From: Oscillospiraceae bacterium
Lineage (GTDB): Bacteria; Bacillota; Clostridia; Oscillospirales; Oscillospiraceae
Direction: 5' to 3'
NCBI GenBank assembly: GCA_017501695.1
Contig: JAFVWL010000089.1
Coordinates: 1-56,272, forward strand
DNA: 56,272 nt
A program made the translations under genes and the position numbers. This document shows positions 11,240-19,874 of this stretch, in pieces. The notes under the pieces are model-generated. The model did not search any database. It saw only the letters and a program-made list of their open reading frames with translations, and was not told where the DNA came from. Position 1 is the first letter of the stretch. Every line of letters starts with the position of its first letter.

Positions 11240-11592
11240 GAAAGGTAGTTTGCCCCAAGTGCTATAAGGATATGCGCCTGCTGAAGCGGGAAAAGATCCA
11301 GCTTGGACAGACCGGCTTCTTCTCCGGTGACTGGGGCAATATCCTGGCCGGTGCCCTTGAAGTGGAAATTTACTGCTGCCCAAGCTGCGGAAAGATCGAG
11401 CTGTACCAGCCGGAAGAGTACCTGGAGGATCTGCGTCAGTCCCAGGAGGAACCCGAAGACCTGCCTCCGGAAGGCTCTCAGCATATCGTTGGTGTCAGCC
11501 GGGACGGTATTCCCCAGATTCGCTGCCGCTGCTGCGGTAAGACCCATGACTTCGACTATCCCAACTGCCCTTATTGCAACAATCCTCAATAA
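11236..11592 (+). CDS. Zinc-ribbon protein, partner of mrp
   Basis: A 118-residue protein with three CxxC knuckles: VCPKCYK at residues 5-11, CCPSCGK near 49, and CRCCGK plus CPYCNN near the C-terminus. No enzymatic domain is recognised. Its start overlaps the mrp stop (ATGA), so the two are translationally coupled and co-transcribed. Metal or Fe-S binding is inferred from the cysteines; the function is unknown. Confidence 0.8.
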   Translation: MRKVVCPKCYKDMRLLKREKIQLGQTGFFSGDWGNILAGALEVEIYCCPSCGKIELYQPEEYLEDLRQSQEEPEDLPPEGSQHIVGVSRDGIPQIRCRCCGKTHDFDYPNCPYCNNPQ

Positions 11593-11597
11593 CGCTG

Positions 11598-11625
11598 AAA
11601 AGGCCACCCTTACGGGTGGCCTTTT
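11598..11625. terminator. Bidirectional terminator
   Basis: AAAAGGCCACCC (11598-11609) pairs with GGGTGGCCTTTT (11614-11625). It works for the mrp operon on + and for the convergent gene on -. Confidence 0.9.
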
Positions 11626-11629
11626 GCTA

Positions 11630-12829
11630 TCAGTTGGTAGTGTAGTTGTCGAAATAGCCCTGGATATAGATGATGGGGGTGCCCTTGTCACCGGAACCGG
11701 AGGTCAGGTCGCACAGGGAGCCAATCAAATCCGTCAGGCGGCGGGGGGTGGTACCCTGCGCGGCCATGTTGCCCACCAGGGAAGAGCCATCCTTCTGAGC
11801 AATCTTGTTCTTAATAGCGTCCCGCAGGGCTTCGCCGGTGAGGTCAGCAAAATCGTTGTCTGCAAGATACTTCAGCTTCAGCTCGTTGGGGGTGCCCTCC
11901 AGACCGGGGGTGTAAGCAGGGGAGACCACGGGGTCAGCCAGCTCCCAGATCTTGCCCACGGGGTCCTTGAAAGCGCCGTCGCCGTAGACCATGACTTCCA
12001 CGCACTTGCCGGTCAGTTCCAGCATCCGGGCCTGGATGTTCTCCACAAGCTTCTGGCACTCCTCCCGGGGGAAGAGCTTTACGGTGTCCTCGGTGGCCTT
12101 GTTGGAGCCCAGCAGGCCGTAGCGGGCGTTCCAGCCGCTGCCGTTCACGGACTCGGTCAGGATCTCGTCCAGACCAAAGACCTTCTCAGCACCGGCAGCC
12201 TTCAGCAGCCGCTTGGTGCGGACACGGCTATGGATGTCGCAATTCAGAACGTTCTTGGTGTAGTTCAGGATGGCACGGCAGTCATTGGCGAAGATGACCT
12301 CCACCTCAGCGCCCATTTCCCGAATCAGGTTGGAGTAGTATTCCACATAGTCCACGCCGGTGAAGGTGTGCTTGGGAGCGCCAAACAGCTCACGCCACTG
12401 CTTCTCGGACAGCACATCGCTGTAGGGATTGATGCCCTTGGCATCCAGAGAATCCAGGTCGATCAGATGGTTGCCCACCTCGTCGGAGGGATAGCTCAGC
12501 ATCAGGACAACCTTCTTGCAGCCCTTGGCAATGCCCCGGAGACAGATGGCGAAACGGTTACGGCTGAGGATGGGGAAAATCACACCCACAGTCTCGCCGC
12601 CGAATTTGTTCTTCACATCGTCAGCGATGTTGTCAACGCTGGCGTAATTGCCCTGGGCCCGGGCCACAATGGCCTCAGTCATGCAGAGCACGTCCCGGTC
12701 GCGGGGGGTGATCTCGCCGTTCTTCACGGCCTCCATAATGGAATCGGTAACGATCTTTACCAGATCGTCGCCCTGACGGATGATGGGAGCCCGGACACCC
12801 ATGGAAACAGTACCTAACATCCGGCTCAT
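11630..12829 (-). CDS. Coenzyme F420-0:L-glutamate ligase-like protein
   Basis: A 399-residue protein whose N-terminal half matches the F420 ligase (CofE/FbiB) family: RAPIIRQGDDLVKIV, then DRDVLCMTEAIVARAQGN, matching the family's 'GDDL...DGDVLVVxxKxVSKAEG'. CofE adds glutamates to F420; Clostridia of this type are not known to make F420, and no other F420 genes are here, so the substrate is probably a different carboxylate (inference). It is longer than archaeal CofE (about 250). The ATG at 12829 has AGGAG 8 bases upstream; a longer frame adds three residues without a ribosome site. Confidence 0.75.
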   Translation of the reverse strand: MSRMLGTVSMGVRAPIIRQGDDLVKIVTDSIMEAVKNGEITPRDRDVLCMTEAIVARAQGNYASVDNIADDVKNKFGGETVGVIFPILSRNRFAICLRGIAKGCKKVVLMLSYPSDEVGNHLIDLDSLDAKGINPYSDVLSEKQWRELFGAPKHTFTGVDYVEYYSNLIREMGAEVEVIFANDCRAILNYTKNVLNCDIHSRVRTKRLLKAAGAEKVFGLDEILTESVNGSGWNARYGLLGSNKATEDTVKLFPREECQKLVENIQARMLELTGKCVEVMVYGDGAFKDPVGKIWELADPVVSPAYTPGLEGTPNELKLKYLADNDFADLTGEALRDAIKNKIAQKDGSSLVGNMAAQGTTPRRLTDLIGSLCDLTSGSGDKGTPIIYIQGYFDNYTTN

Positions 12830-12887
12830 AAACAACACTCCTAATTGTAAATCAGATTGCGTGTTTGTTCACGCCTTTTACTTACCA

Positions 12888-12916
12888 ATTATAATACAAG
12901 AGTTCTCATTTGTAAA
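12888..12916 (-). promoter_or_regulatory. Promoter of the F420-ligase-like gene
   Basis: Read on the minus strand: TTTACA (12911-12916), 17-base spacer, TATAAT (12888-12893). A small GGCGTG/CACGC hairpin lies in the leader. Confidence 0.8.
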
Positions 12917-12963
12917 ACAAAAATTTATGGAAATTGAAAGAAATTTTTATTTTACGGCCAAAA

Positions 12964-14223
12964 TCACCCGATGAGGCCCAGCTCTGCCTTCCAATTCAGC
13001 ACCCGCAGTACCGCCCGGTCCAGCAATTCCATGGAAATCCGGCCGGATTGCACCGCTTCCAGCACCGCTTGGTACTGGACCTGGTATTCGCTGCTGCACA
13101 GCAGATCATTACCGGCAAGCACAGCCAGTACGGCAGATTCTCCGGCACCGTAGAGATCCGTGATGGCCTCCATAACCAGATCGTCGGTGACCACCACACC
13201 CTGGAAGCCCATGGTTTCCCGAAGGTATCCGATGACCTTGGGGGATAGGGAAGCGGGCAGTTCCGAATCCAGACAGTTGACAAAGGTGTGGCTGATCAGA
13301 ATAGCGTCGGCACCGGCTTCAATGCCCATACGGAAGGGAACCAGATCCACAGCCTCCAGGTCCGCCAGAGAACGGTTGTCCACAGCGATGCCTACATGGG
13401 TGTCGTCATTATTGCCATAGCCGGGGAAGTGCTTTAGAACGCCGCCAAAACGGCTTTGCCCCATCAGATCCACCACGCCGGCAATAAACTGACCGGTGAT
13501 CTCCGGACTCTGGCCCAGGGATCGGCTGTACATGAAGGCATCCGGGTCCGTGGTCACATCACAAACCGGTGCCATGTTGACGTTGATGCCAAAGGATTGC
13601 AGCAAGGAAATCTTTTCCGCTTCCGTAGACAGGATCAGATCCAGCCCGCCCGCGTTGTACAGGCTTCGGGGGGACTTGAACCGGGAACTGCGGAATTGGC
13701 TCTGGCTGCTGACCCGGCAGACAATGCCGCCCTCCTCATCCACCGCAATCAGCAGGGGGATTTTGGCGGCGTTCTGATAATTGGCGATATTTCGGGTCAC
13801 AGCTTCGAAACTCCGGTTCTCAAAATCCCTGCCGAACAGAATGTAGCCACCCAGATGGTATTTTTGTACATCGGCCACAGCGTTCCGATCCGGACAACGG
13901 GCCAGGAAAAGCTGACCTACCTTTTCTTCCAGTGTCATGCCTGCCAGCAGCAGTTCCGCTGCCGTGGGTGGGTCCGTAGGGGGCTCTGTGGGCGGATCTG
14001 TAGGTGGATCCGTAGGCGGATCGGTGGGAGGATCCGTCGGGGGATCTGTAGGCGGGTCCGTTGGGGGATCCGTAACAGGGACCGTCGTTGGGGGATAGGA
14101 AGGCGGTGGATTGGGAGTAATATGAACCGCTTCCAGGTATAACACATAGCAAGTCAATGCCGCAAGCAGTACAGCCAGTATTCCGATGGCTGCCAGTAAG
14201 CCCCGGCGGGCAGAATGTTTCAT
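12964..14223 (-). CDS. GH3 beta-N-acetylhexosaminidase (NagZ-like), membrane-anchored
   Basis: A 419-residue protein. Residues 9-29 are a hydrophobic signal anchor. Residues about 36-88 form a Pro/Thr/Asp linker of repeated TDPP units. The rest is a glycoside hydrolase family 3 domain with DEEGG, KHFPGYG (about 263; the family has KHFPGHG), the D-x-H catalytic dyad in DDTHVG, and VVTDDL with the nucleophile Asp. Known role: releasing N-acetylglucosamine from peptidoglycan fragments. The anchor suggests action outside the membrane. Linker repeats in the DNA span 13966-14073. Confidence 0.9.
   Translation of the reverse strand: MKHSARRGLLAAIGILAVLLAALTCYVLYLEAVHITPNPPPSYPPTTVPVTDPPTDPPTDPPTDPPTDPPTDPPTDPPTEPPTDPPTAAELLLAGMTLEEKVGQLFLARCPDRNAVADVQKYHLGGYILFGRDFENRSFEAVTRNIANYQNAAKIPLLIAVDEEGGIVCRVSSQSQFRSSRFKSPRSLYNAGGLDLILSTEAEKISLLQSFGINVNMAPVCDVTTDPDAFMYSRSLGQSPEITGQFIAGVVDLMGQSRFGGVLKHFPGYGNNDDTHVGIAVDNRSLADLEAVDLVPFRMGIEAGADAILISHTFVNCLDSELPASLSPKVIGYLRETMGFQGVVVTDDLVMEAITDLYGAGESAVLAVLAGNDLLCSSEYQVQYQAVLEAVQSGRISMELLDRAVLRVLNWKAELGLIG
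13966..14073 (-). repeat. 12-bp tandem repeat encoding (TDPP)n
   Basis: About nine degenerate copies of a 12-base unit (minus-strand consensus near ACGGATCCACCT) encode the GH3 linker. Copies differ at third codon positions, so it is an old repeat and not a recent slippage product. Confidence 0.85.
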
Positions 14224-14242
14224 AAGGAATCACCTCGCGTTC

Positions 14243-14251
14243 ATTATACCA
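14243..14251 (-). promoter_or_regulatory. Extended -10 promoter of the GH3 gene
   Basis: Minus strand TGGTATAAT, i.e. TATAAT with an upstream TG. No good -35 is visible. It lies 20 bases before the ATG. Confidence 0.5.
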
Positions 14252-14268
14252 TAATCCGTTTTAAAAAG

Positions 14269-14294
14269 AAAGACCGTCCTTGCGAACGGTCTTT
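14269..14294 (-). terminator. Terminator of the membrane-protein gene
   Basis: AAAGACCGT/ACGGTCTTT stem with an 8-base loop, followed on the minus strand by a T-rich run (CTTTTTAAAA). Confidence 0.75.
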
Positions 14295-14298
14295 GAGA

Positions 14299-15114
14299 TT
14301 ACAGGATTCGATTGACAATATACCAAACCACGGCAAGAATCACCAGGAAGGGCACATAGGCCATAAGAGCAGCGGCGGAAATGGAGAACACTGTGATGCC
14401 GAATTCGTTCAGTGCCCAGACCAGGGCCGTCAGCAGCGCAGTGCTCAGCACAGCTTTACTTACCTCTTTGCCGATGATGTTGGCGAAGAAGAAGGTGTAC
14501 AGGGCGCCGATGATGGGATTGACCACGGCGATGGCAGCGCCAACTACAAATTTCAGGGCACCGACCGCCAGCATCAGCACCAGAAGCCCCAGCAGAACGG
14601 TGGGGGCGTACTCTACGATCACATCGGGCAGGAAGCTGCTAATAAAGCCGGTGACAGCCCAGTGGGCCAGAATGGCCAGCACCACCGTAGCGCAGCGCCA
14701 GATAAACCAGGTGACCATGTGCTTGCCCCGGGGCAGCCAGGTGTCCAGCAGGTTTACCAGGAAGGCCAGGATCACCATGCTCAAAATATGGGAACAGATC
14801 TCCGTATGCGCAGCGGTCTGAATGGAAAAAATACGAAGCTCCTCGCCTACAATGTTCACAAAGGGAAGGGGAGACAGGAAAGGACGGAACTGCTCCAGCT
14901 CACCGCCGATGGTCATTACCGCAACCGTGGCCATATAAATGAACAGAATGCCGATGGCGGAAGACACTGCGTTGCTCAGACCAGAGTTTTCTCCCAAAAA
15001 AAGCTTGCCCACAAAGCCCAGGGCCAGACTGCCCACGGCAAAGAGCAGCGCCGCGATCAAAAATGTGCCGGGATCAAAGCCAGCGGCAACCAGCTCGTCA
15101 ATAAAATTATCCAT
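14299..15114 (-). CDS. Polytopic membrane protein of unknown function
   Basis: A 271-residue hydrophobic protein with about seven predicted membrane helices separated by short loops. I recognise no family motif. The ATG at 15114 (MDNFIDELVAAGF) is chosen because GGAGGTGCTCT precedes it. It lies 80 bases downstream of rplL on the same strand beyond a hairpin, in the place where rpoB is found in many bacteria. Confidence 0.75.
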   Translation of the reverse strand: MDNFIDELVAAGFDPGTFLIAALLFAVGSLALGFVGKLFLGENSGLSNAVSSAIGILFIYMATVAVMTIGGELEQFRPFLSPLPFVNIVGEELRIFSIQTAAHTEICSHILSMVILAFLVNLLDTWLPRGKHMVTWFIWRCATVVLAILAHWAVTGFISSFLPDVIVEYAPTVLLGLLVLMLAVGALKFVVGAAIAVVNPIIGALYTFFFANIIGKEVSKAVLSTALLTALVWALNEFGITVFSISAAALMAYVPFLVILAVVWYIVNRIL

Positions 15115-15140
15115 AGAGCACCTCCATAGGTGGGTAGTCA

Positions 15141-15166
15141 AACAGCCGCCATTTCTGGCGGCTGTT
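15141..15166 (-). terminator. Hairpin after rplL
   Basis: AACAGCCGCC (15141-15150) pairs with GGCGGCTGTT (15157-15166). The T-run on the minus strand is weak. Confidence 0.6.
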
Positions 15167-15193
15167 GATGTTTGTGTAAGGTGTTGAGATAAA

Positions 15194-15565
15194 TTACTTA
15201 ATCTCAGCCTCAGCGCCGGCGGCCTTCAGCTCCTCAACCAGCTTCTCGGCATCTTCCTTGGAGATAGCTTCCTTCAGGGTCTTGGGGCAGTTGTCGACCA
15301 GGTCCTTAGCGTCCTTCAGGCCCAGGCCGGTAGCGGCACGGACAACCTTGATGACGCCCAGCTTGGAAGCGCCAGCGGACTTCAGGATGACGTCGAACTC
15401 GGTCTTCTCCTCGACTTCCTCAGCGGCGGCCACGGGAGCGGCAACAGCAGCGGCAGCGGCGGTGACACCGAAGGTCTCCTCCAGAGCGTGGACCAGCTCG
15501 GACAGCTCCAGAACGGTCAGGCCCTTAACTTCTTCAACGAGAGCAGTGATCTTTTCACTAGCCAT
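15194..15565 (-). CDS. rplL: 50S ribosomal protein L7/L12
   Basis: A 123-residue stalk protein. The N-terminal dimerisation domain ([20 protein letters not shown]) is followed by an Ala-rich hinge and the factor-binding C-terminal domain ([20 protein letters not shown]). Full length. AGGAGG lies upstream of the ATG. It follows rplJ by 61 bases in one transcript under the L10 leader. Confidence 0.98.
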   Translation of the reverse strand: MASEKITALVEEVKGLTVLELSELVHALEETFGVTAAAAAVAAPVAAAEEVEEKTEFDVILKSAGASKLGVIKVVRAATGLGLKDAKDLVDNCPKTLKEAISKEDAEKLVEELKAAGAEAEIK

Positions 15566-15626
15566 GGTAATAATCCTCCTAAATAGTAAGTGTTAAAATT
15601 TTTGATGTTTGTGTGAGGGAATGCGA

Positions 15627-16157
15627 TTAGGCCTCGACGGCCTCGGCAGCGGGAGCGCCGCCTTCCTTCTGGATGCGGATCTGATCGATCACGAAAGCCA
15701 GGCTGGAGATAGGAGCCAGGAAGGTACCCAGGACGGAAGCGACCAGGGCGTTCTTGCTGGGCAGTTCACCGAAGCCGTTGAGCTGGTCGGCGGACAGGAC
15801 GGAGCCTTCCACGACGCCACCCTTGATGTTCAGGGTCTTCAGCTTGTTCTTCTTGGCGAACTCGACAACGATACGGGCAGGGGCGATGGGGTCGCCGGTG
15901 GTGGAAGCCATAGCGGTGGTACCGTTCAGAACCTTGGAGAAATCGTAGCCGGCATTCTTGGCAGCGAAATTGGTCAGGGTGTTCTTAACGATGGTGTACT
16001 CGACGCCTGCTTCGCGGAACTGCTTACGCAGCTCGGTGTCCTGAGCAACATTGATACCCTTGTAATCGACGAAAACCACGGAAGTAGCTTCCTGGATCTT
16101 GCCGGTCAGGGCTTCGACAACAGCCTTCTTGCTCTCAAGAACCTTTGCGTTGGGCAT
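15627..16157 (-). CDS. rplJ: 50S ribosomal protein L10
   Basis: A 176-residue L10, the base of the ribosomal stalk and binding partner of L7/L12; it also represses its own operon through the leader RNA. The N-terminal MPNAKVLESKKAVVEAL and the conserved VVFVDYKGINVAQDTELRKQ are visible. The GGAGGTG ribosome site lies just after the leader terminator. Confidence 0.98.
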   Translation of the reverse strand: MPNAKVLESKKAVVEALTGKIQEATSVVFVDYKGINVAQDTELRKQFREAGVEYTIVKNTLTNFAAKNAGYDFSKVLNGTTAMASTTGDPIAPARIVVEFAKKNKLKTLNIKGGVVEGSVLSADQLNGFGELPSKNALVASVLGTFLAPISSLAFVIDQIRIQKEGGAPAAEAVEA

Positions 16158-16175
16158 ATTTTTTCACCTCCGAAA

Positions 16176-16282
16176 AATAAAAAGTGTCTTTCTGTCGCAA
16201 AGACAGAAAGACACGCAAAAACATCACATTCAGCGCACCTCGGCAGGACTTACGGCCGAGGCCACCTGCTGTCTTTGGCAAC
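16176..16282 (-). promoter_or_regulatory. L10 leader RNA with attenuator
   Basis: On the minus strand the leader contains AAAGACAGCAGGTGGC and, after the loop, TCCTGCCGAGGT, the known ribosomal L10-L12 binding motif. It is followed by a strong hairpin GTGTCTTTCTGTC/GACAGAAAGACAC (16184-16214) and TTTTTATTTT, a transcription terminator placed just before the rplJ ribosome site. Known biology: excess L10(L12)4 binds the leader and lowers expression. Confidence 0.92.
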
Positions 16283-16288
16283 TCCAAT

Positions 16289-16317
16289 ATAATACATCGA
16301 AGATTGCCAAATGTCAA
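16289..16317 (-). promoter_or_regulatory. Promoter of rplJ-rplL
   Basis: Minus strand TTGACA (16312-16317), 17-base spacer, TATTAT (16289-16294), placing the RNA start at the head of the L10 leader. Confidence 0.85.
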
Positions 16318-16425
16318 GAACTTTTTTGTGATTTTTTAATGTTTTTTAGGCGGTTTCCGATATTTCGGAGGGCATAGGGATACGATGTCAGGAAGGAGAT
16401 TTCTTTGTCGCACACAGGGAGGGAA

Positions 16426-17226
16426 TCAGAAAAAGTCTTTTTTGGGAATTGGGTTGGGCTTGATATCGGGCATAGCCTGCAGGAGTTTCGGAAGAAACCG
16501 GATGGTGCGCTTTCCGTTCCACATTTCGATCTTGATGGGTTCTACTATAGCTGGATCTAAGGTTTTTGGAGTTTTACCGTAGTATTTTGCGGTGCAGGCG
16601 AAGACAAACGCAATCAATTCGTCATCGTTGGCCAGGTCCCGATAGCCCGCGCGTGAGAAATGTATTAAGCTGCCTCCGTATTTCCAGCGATTTCTGGATC
16701 CTTTATAGTGAAATCCTTCATAAGTGAAGTTCAGCTCTCTGTGCAGACTATAATAATCCGACACATTTCCCAGAACGGCCGCCATTTCCTGGAATACTTC
16801 GGTGTGATAGAACTTTTCCGCCAGAGGAATGAGTCTGGTTAACCGGAGTACAGCATCTCGGTCAGCCTGCTTCTGCGCACGCCATTGATCCAGCAGTTCG
16901 GATTCCAGCAGAATCGCACGGCCATTGCAGTAGATCACAACATAAAAATCTTTAGTTCCGCGATAGGAGAGATAGTAGGTAAAATTGTTGCGCTGACAGA
17001 ACGCGGCCAGTTCCTCTTCCTCAAAGGGGTATACACCGGCACCGGTCCAGAAGGTTCTTTCTGTAAAAGGGTAACTCTCGGATTGAATCTTGACGCTGTA
17101 ATCCGATACTTCCATCTTGGATTTTCCGTTTGCCCCCGTATCTTTACCGCCGTTGTTCATCCAACTGGTGCATTTGGCGGATAAATCATCAATGATTGGT
17201 TGAAGCCCGCTGCTGTACTTTGCCAT
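16426..17226 (-). CDS. Hypothetical cytoplasmic protein
   Basis: A 266-residue protein rich in aromatic and charged residues, without signal peptide or membrane segments. I recognise no domain. Visible pieces include an aromatic YYLSYRGTKDFYVVIYCNGRA strand region in the middle and a Lys/Pro-rich C-terminus. AGGAGG lies 8 bases before the ATG at 17226. Base composition looks more AT-rich than the neighbouring ribosomal genes, which fits an accessory gene lying between rplA and rplJ. Confidence 0.7.
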   Translation of the reverse strand: MAKYSSGLQPIIDDLSAKCTSWMNNGGKDTGANGKSKMEVSDYSVKIQSESYPFTERTFWTGAGVYPFEEEELAAFCQRNNFTYYLSYRGTKDFYVVIYCNGRAILLESELLDQWRAQKQADRDAVLRLTRLIPLAEKFYHTEVFQEMAAVLGNVSDYYSLHRELNFTYEGFHYKGSRNRWKYGGSLIHFSRAGYRDLANDDELIAFVFACTAKYYGKTPKTLDPAIVEPIKIEMWNGKRTIRFLPKLLQAMPDIKPNPIPKKDFF

Positions 17227-17330
17227 GGTATTACCTCCTGAATGTGGTATAACTATCATATCAAATTTTGCTATGGGATGTCAAACCATATTTCGGAAAA
17301 ATACAGACTCTGAGTTGCCGGGCAGTTATT

Positions 17331-18035
17331 TTATTCCGCGTTGAGAATCTTATCGATCTGGTCCGCCAATTGGGGAAAAGTCTCCTTCAGGAAGTTGGCG
17401 ATGGCCTCCGCCTGTTCCAGGAGGACCACGTTGGAGCTGTCCACATAGTCCTTCATAATGGCGGTGCCGTACTGTGCCACGCTCTCGATCATGGTGGGCC
17501 GTCCCAGCAGCTCAAAGAGGGCAGGGCAGGCGTTCTTCAGGTTGGTGATCTTGTCCAGAGAAATGCTTCCGTTTTCGTCGGTGATGCCCAGCTCCTCCAT
17601 GGTGTTGTTCTCAAAAAGATAGCGGATCAGCTCCTGGTCCGTCATGGTGGCGCATTCCAGCCCCTCCAGGAACTGGCCCAGGGCCAGTCCGTTCACCTGA
17701 TACATTCCGCCGTCATGAGTCAGGGTGGTGTCCGTAATGCCAATGTGCAGCTTGGCACCGCCCTGGAGGTGGTAGACCAGGTTCAGATTATAACGGTTGC
17801 CGTTGGCAGGCTCCTGGGGATCTTCCAGGGTGTAGCCGTTCAGATGCTTGATAATTGTGGAAATGTCGGTCCGGTTTGTAATGGATAAGGTTTTTCCGGT
17901 CAGGCCGTTGACTACCTCAATATGGTCAAAATCATCGGCGTTCAGCTCCAGGGTTCCCCCGGTGGGAATGGCCGGACCGCAGCCCCAAAGGCACAGCACC
18001 AGCACAGCCAGCATGGCTGCAAATACACGCTTCAT
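17331..18035 (-). CDS. Predicted lipoprotein
   Basis: A 234-residue secreted lipoprotein: MKR start, hydrophobic core and lipobox LWGC with Cys at about residue 19. The mature part has a short beta-rich region (NDFDHIEVVNGLTGKTLSI style) and a mostly helical C-terminal half. Function unknown. AGGAG lies 7 bases before the ATG; the longer frame adds seven residues and spoils the signal. Part of the four-gene cassette between rplA and rplJ. Confidence 0.75.
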   Translation of the reverse strand: MKRVFAAMLAVLVLCLWGCGPAIPTGGTLELNADDFDHIEVVNGLTGKTLSITNRTDISTIIKHLNGYTLEDPQEPANGNRYNLNLVYHLQGGAKLHIGITDTTLTHDGGMYQVNGLALGQFLEGLECATMTDQELIRYLFENNTMEELGITDENGSISLDKITNLKNACPALFELLGRPTMIESVAQYGTAIMKDYVDSSNVVLLEQAEAIANFLKETFPQLADQIDKILNAE

Positions 18036-18121
18036 AGACTCACTCCTTGCAATCAATTTGGGCCATTATACCCAATGCTGCCAGAATTGTCAATGAAAGT
18101 ATGCGTTTGTTTGCGGAAAGT

Positions 18122-18871
18122 TTACGAAGCTGCCCGTGCTGCATCACCGGTCCGCCAGCCGAGAATGTGGCAAAGCAGACAGGCTGTCAGCAAAATGCTA
18201 TAGAAAGGAAAGGCAGAGTCCCACTGCATCCCGATAGAAATGATTGCAAATATGACAGAAAACACGTTGTAGTCAGAAAAACAATACAGACAAAATCCGA
18301 TGCTCGCCAGAATGGGGATCCACCGAAGCAGAACAGAACCGGTATATTTGCAGAATAGAAACTGGACGATAAAGCAGATTGCACCGAAGAAAAACACAAA
18401 TATCAGAATGCACAGACTGCCAAGAAAAATACCCGGCAAGTCTGGATTCTGAACCGGAATGTCTTTTCCTTTGGCTAAATCGGCAAGATAGAAGTACACA
18501 GAGTCGCGGTCGGGACGCAGGTCCGTGGTGTAGGCACCGGATTCGTTGGCCAGATAGTACCGGTTGAACACGGAGATTTGTGTGATAATCTGTCCCTGAG
18601 AATCCCGGAAAGTCAGCTCGAATTCCGGCCGGATCCCCGGCATATCCACGCTCTTCAGCTCCAGTTTGTTCATCAAGCCTGCCAGGTATCGAAGCTGCTC
18701 CACCTTGTCGCAGGTTGTGGTGATTGTGGGGGTGTTGTGATGGGTAATCTCCAGGGTGGCAATTTGGTCTGCGGGAACAAGATCATTGCTTCGTCCCTGG
18801 AACCACCAAAATCCGCCGGCAATCAGGGCGATGATGATAATGATACTAACGATCAGAATCAGCTTTTTCAT
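18122..18871 (-). CDS. Membrane protein of unknown function
   Basis: A 249-residue protein. One N-terminal helix (about 4-26), an extracytoplasmic domain (about 30-140) containing the segment [17 protein letters not shown], reminiscent of the neighbouring lipoprotein's N-terminal region, then three or four C-terminal helices. GGAGG lies upstream of the ATG at 18871, 23 bases after the stop of the preceding gene, so the two are probably co-transcribed. Confidence 0.75.
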   Translation of the reverse strand: MKKLILIVSIIIIIALIAGGFWWFQGRSNDLVPADQIATLEITHHNTPTITTTCDKVEQLRYLAGLMNKLELKSVDMPGIRPEFELTFRDSQGQIITQISVFNRYYLANESGAYTTDLRPDRDSVYFYLADLAKGKDIPVQNPDLPGIFLGSLCILIFVFFFGAICFIVQFLFCKYTGSVLLRWIPILASIGFCLYCFSDYNVFSVIFAIISIGMQWDSAFPFYSILLTACLLCHILGWRTGDAARAAS

Positions 18872-18894
18872 GGAGATACCTCCTATTAGGCAGT

Positions 18895-19686
18895 TCACTC
18901 ACCGAAATGCTTTTGCGTGGCATCGTAGGATTCCTGTACCCGGTCCACAAGACCTTCTTCGTAAACATCTTCGTAGAGGAAATCGTAGAGTATCACATAT
19001 TCCGAATGATCGTAGGTCAGGCTGAAATCCATGCCGTACCAGGGGATATTCTGCTTCTCCAGGTAAGCCTTAAGCTCCAGAAGAATCTCTGCCGCCCGTT
19101 CCACGGTGACCTGTTCATCCCGAATCTGGATGTTGATCCGGCCATATTTGGCTGCAAATTCCCGGAAATCATATTCCCTATCCAGCTCCAGAGCCTGGAC
19201 CTCCGCATCGGTGATGCCGAAATCCTTGTTGATGGAACCCCACTCGTTGCCGTATTGATGGGTGATTTCGGCAAAGCACTGCCGTACTTCGAAATCAAAT
19301 TCCGCTTCAGCCAGGGCTTCATCCAACCGGTTTCGGTAATCCTGTTCAACACGGGCAACGGTGTGGCCTTTGCTCTGGGCCGAGTCGGAATAATCCAGAT
19401 GAATCAGACCAAATCCGTCGCAGACCATGCGGAAATAGGTATCCTGACTGGTAGGGGAGACAAAGTAGACACTGTAACCGCCGTGTTTGAAATCGTAGAC
19501 GATGCGGTCAATTTGTACATCCAGCTCCGGCTGGGTTATGGCCACATGGCTGGTGGTGCTGATGGCAACCAGGGCATAGGACAGGGGATAGCCGAAGAAC
19601 AGAAAGGCCGGCAGAAGAACGATGTGAAGTACCAATACAATGGCAATGACGCTAACAATGGTGGGCCAGTTTTTCAGAAATTTCAT
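18895..19686 (-). CDS. Membrane-anchored protein, possibly YfjL-like
   Basis: A 263-residue protein with one N-terminal membrane helix (about 7-29) and a large, acidic extracytoplasmic domain. Size and layout recall Bacillus YfjL, but I am not certain of the match. The MKFLKNW start at 19686 is chosen; an upstream ATG adds 17 polar residues before the helix. The ribosome site is weak (AAAGGGGTG). First gene of the cassette after the rplKA terminator. Confidence 0.65.
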   Translation of the reverse strand: MKFLKNWPTIVSVIAIVLVLHIVLLPAFLFFGYPLSYALVAISTTSHVAITQPELDVQIDRIVYDFKHGGYSVYFVSPTSQDTYFRMVCDGFGLIHLDYSDSAQSKGHTVARVEQDYRNRLDEALAEAEFDFEVRQCFAEITHQYGNEWGSINKDFGITDAEVQALELDREYDFREFAAKYGRINIQIRDEQVTVERAAEILLELKAYLEKQNIPWYGMDFSLTYDHSEYVILYDFLYEDVYEEGLVDRVQESYDATQKHFGE

Positions 19687-19819
19687 GAACAACGCACCCC
19701 TTTCTTGAAATTGGACAGGTGTTTTTTTCTCTTTCATATAGTTGGACGAAATTTAACGGGAAATGTTACAAAGAAAAATAAGAATTTTGAAATTTCGTCT
19801 TGGTATAATATAGCAAATC

Positions 19820-19851
19820 AAAAAACTCCCGCGGAATTGCTTCCGCGGGAG
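19820..19851 (-). terminator. Terminator of the rpmG-secE-nusG-rplKA transcript
   Basis: CTCCCGCGGAA (19826-19836) pairs with TTCCGCGGGAG (19841-19851), followed on the minus strand by TTTTTT. It ends the upper ribosomal operon and explains why rplJ needs its own promoter. Confidence 0.9.
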
Positions 19852-19874
19852 AATGTTCTTTTCAGTACCGTAGA

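Noticed and set aside
13966-14073. A CRISPR-like or regulatory direct repeat array
   Set aside because: The 12-bp unit is in frame and encodes the TDPP linker of the GH3 protein; there are no spacers.
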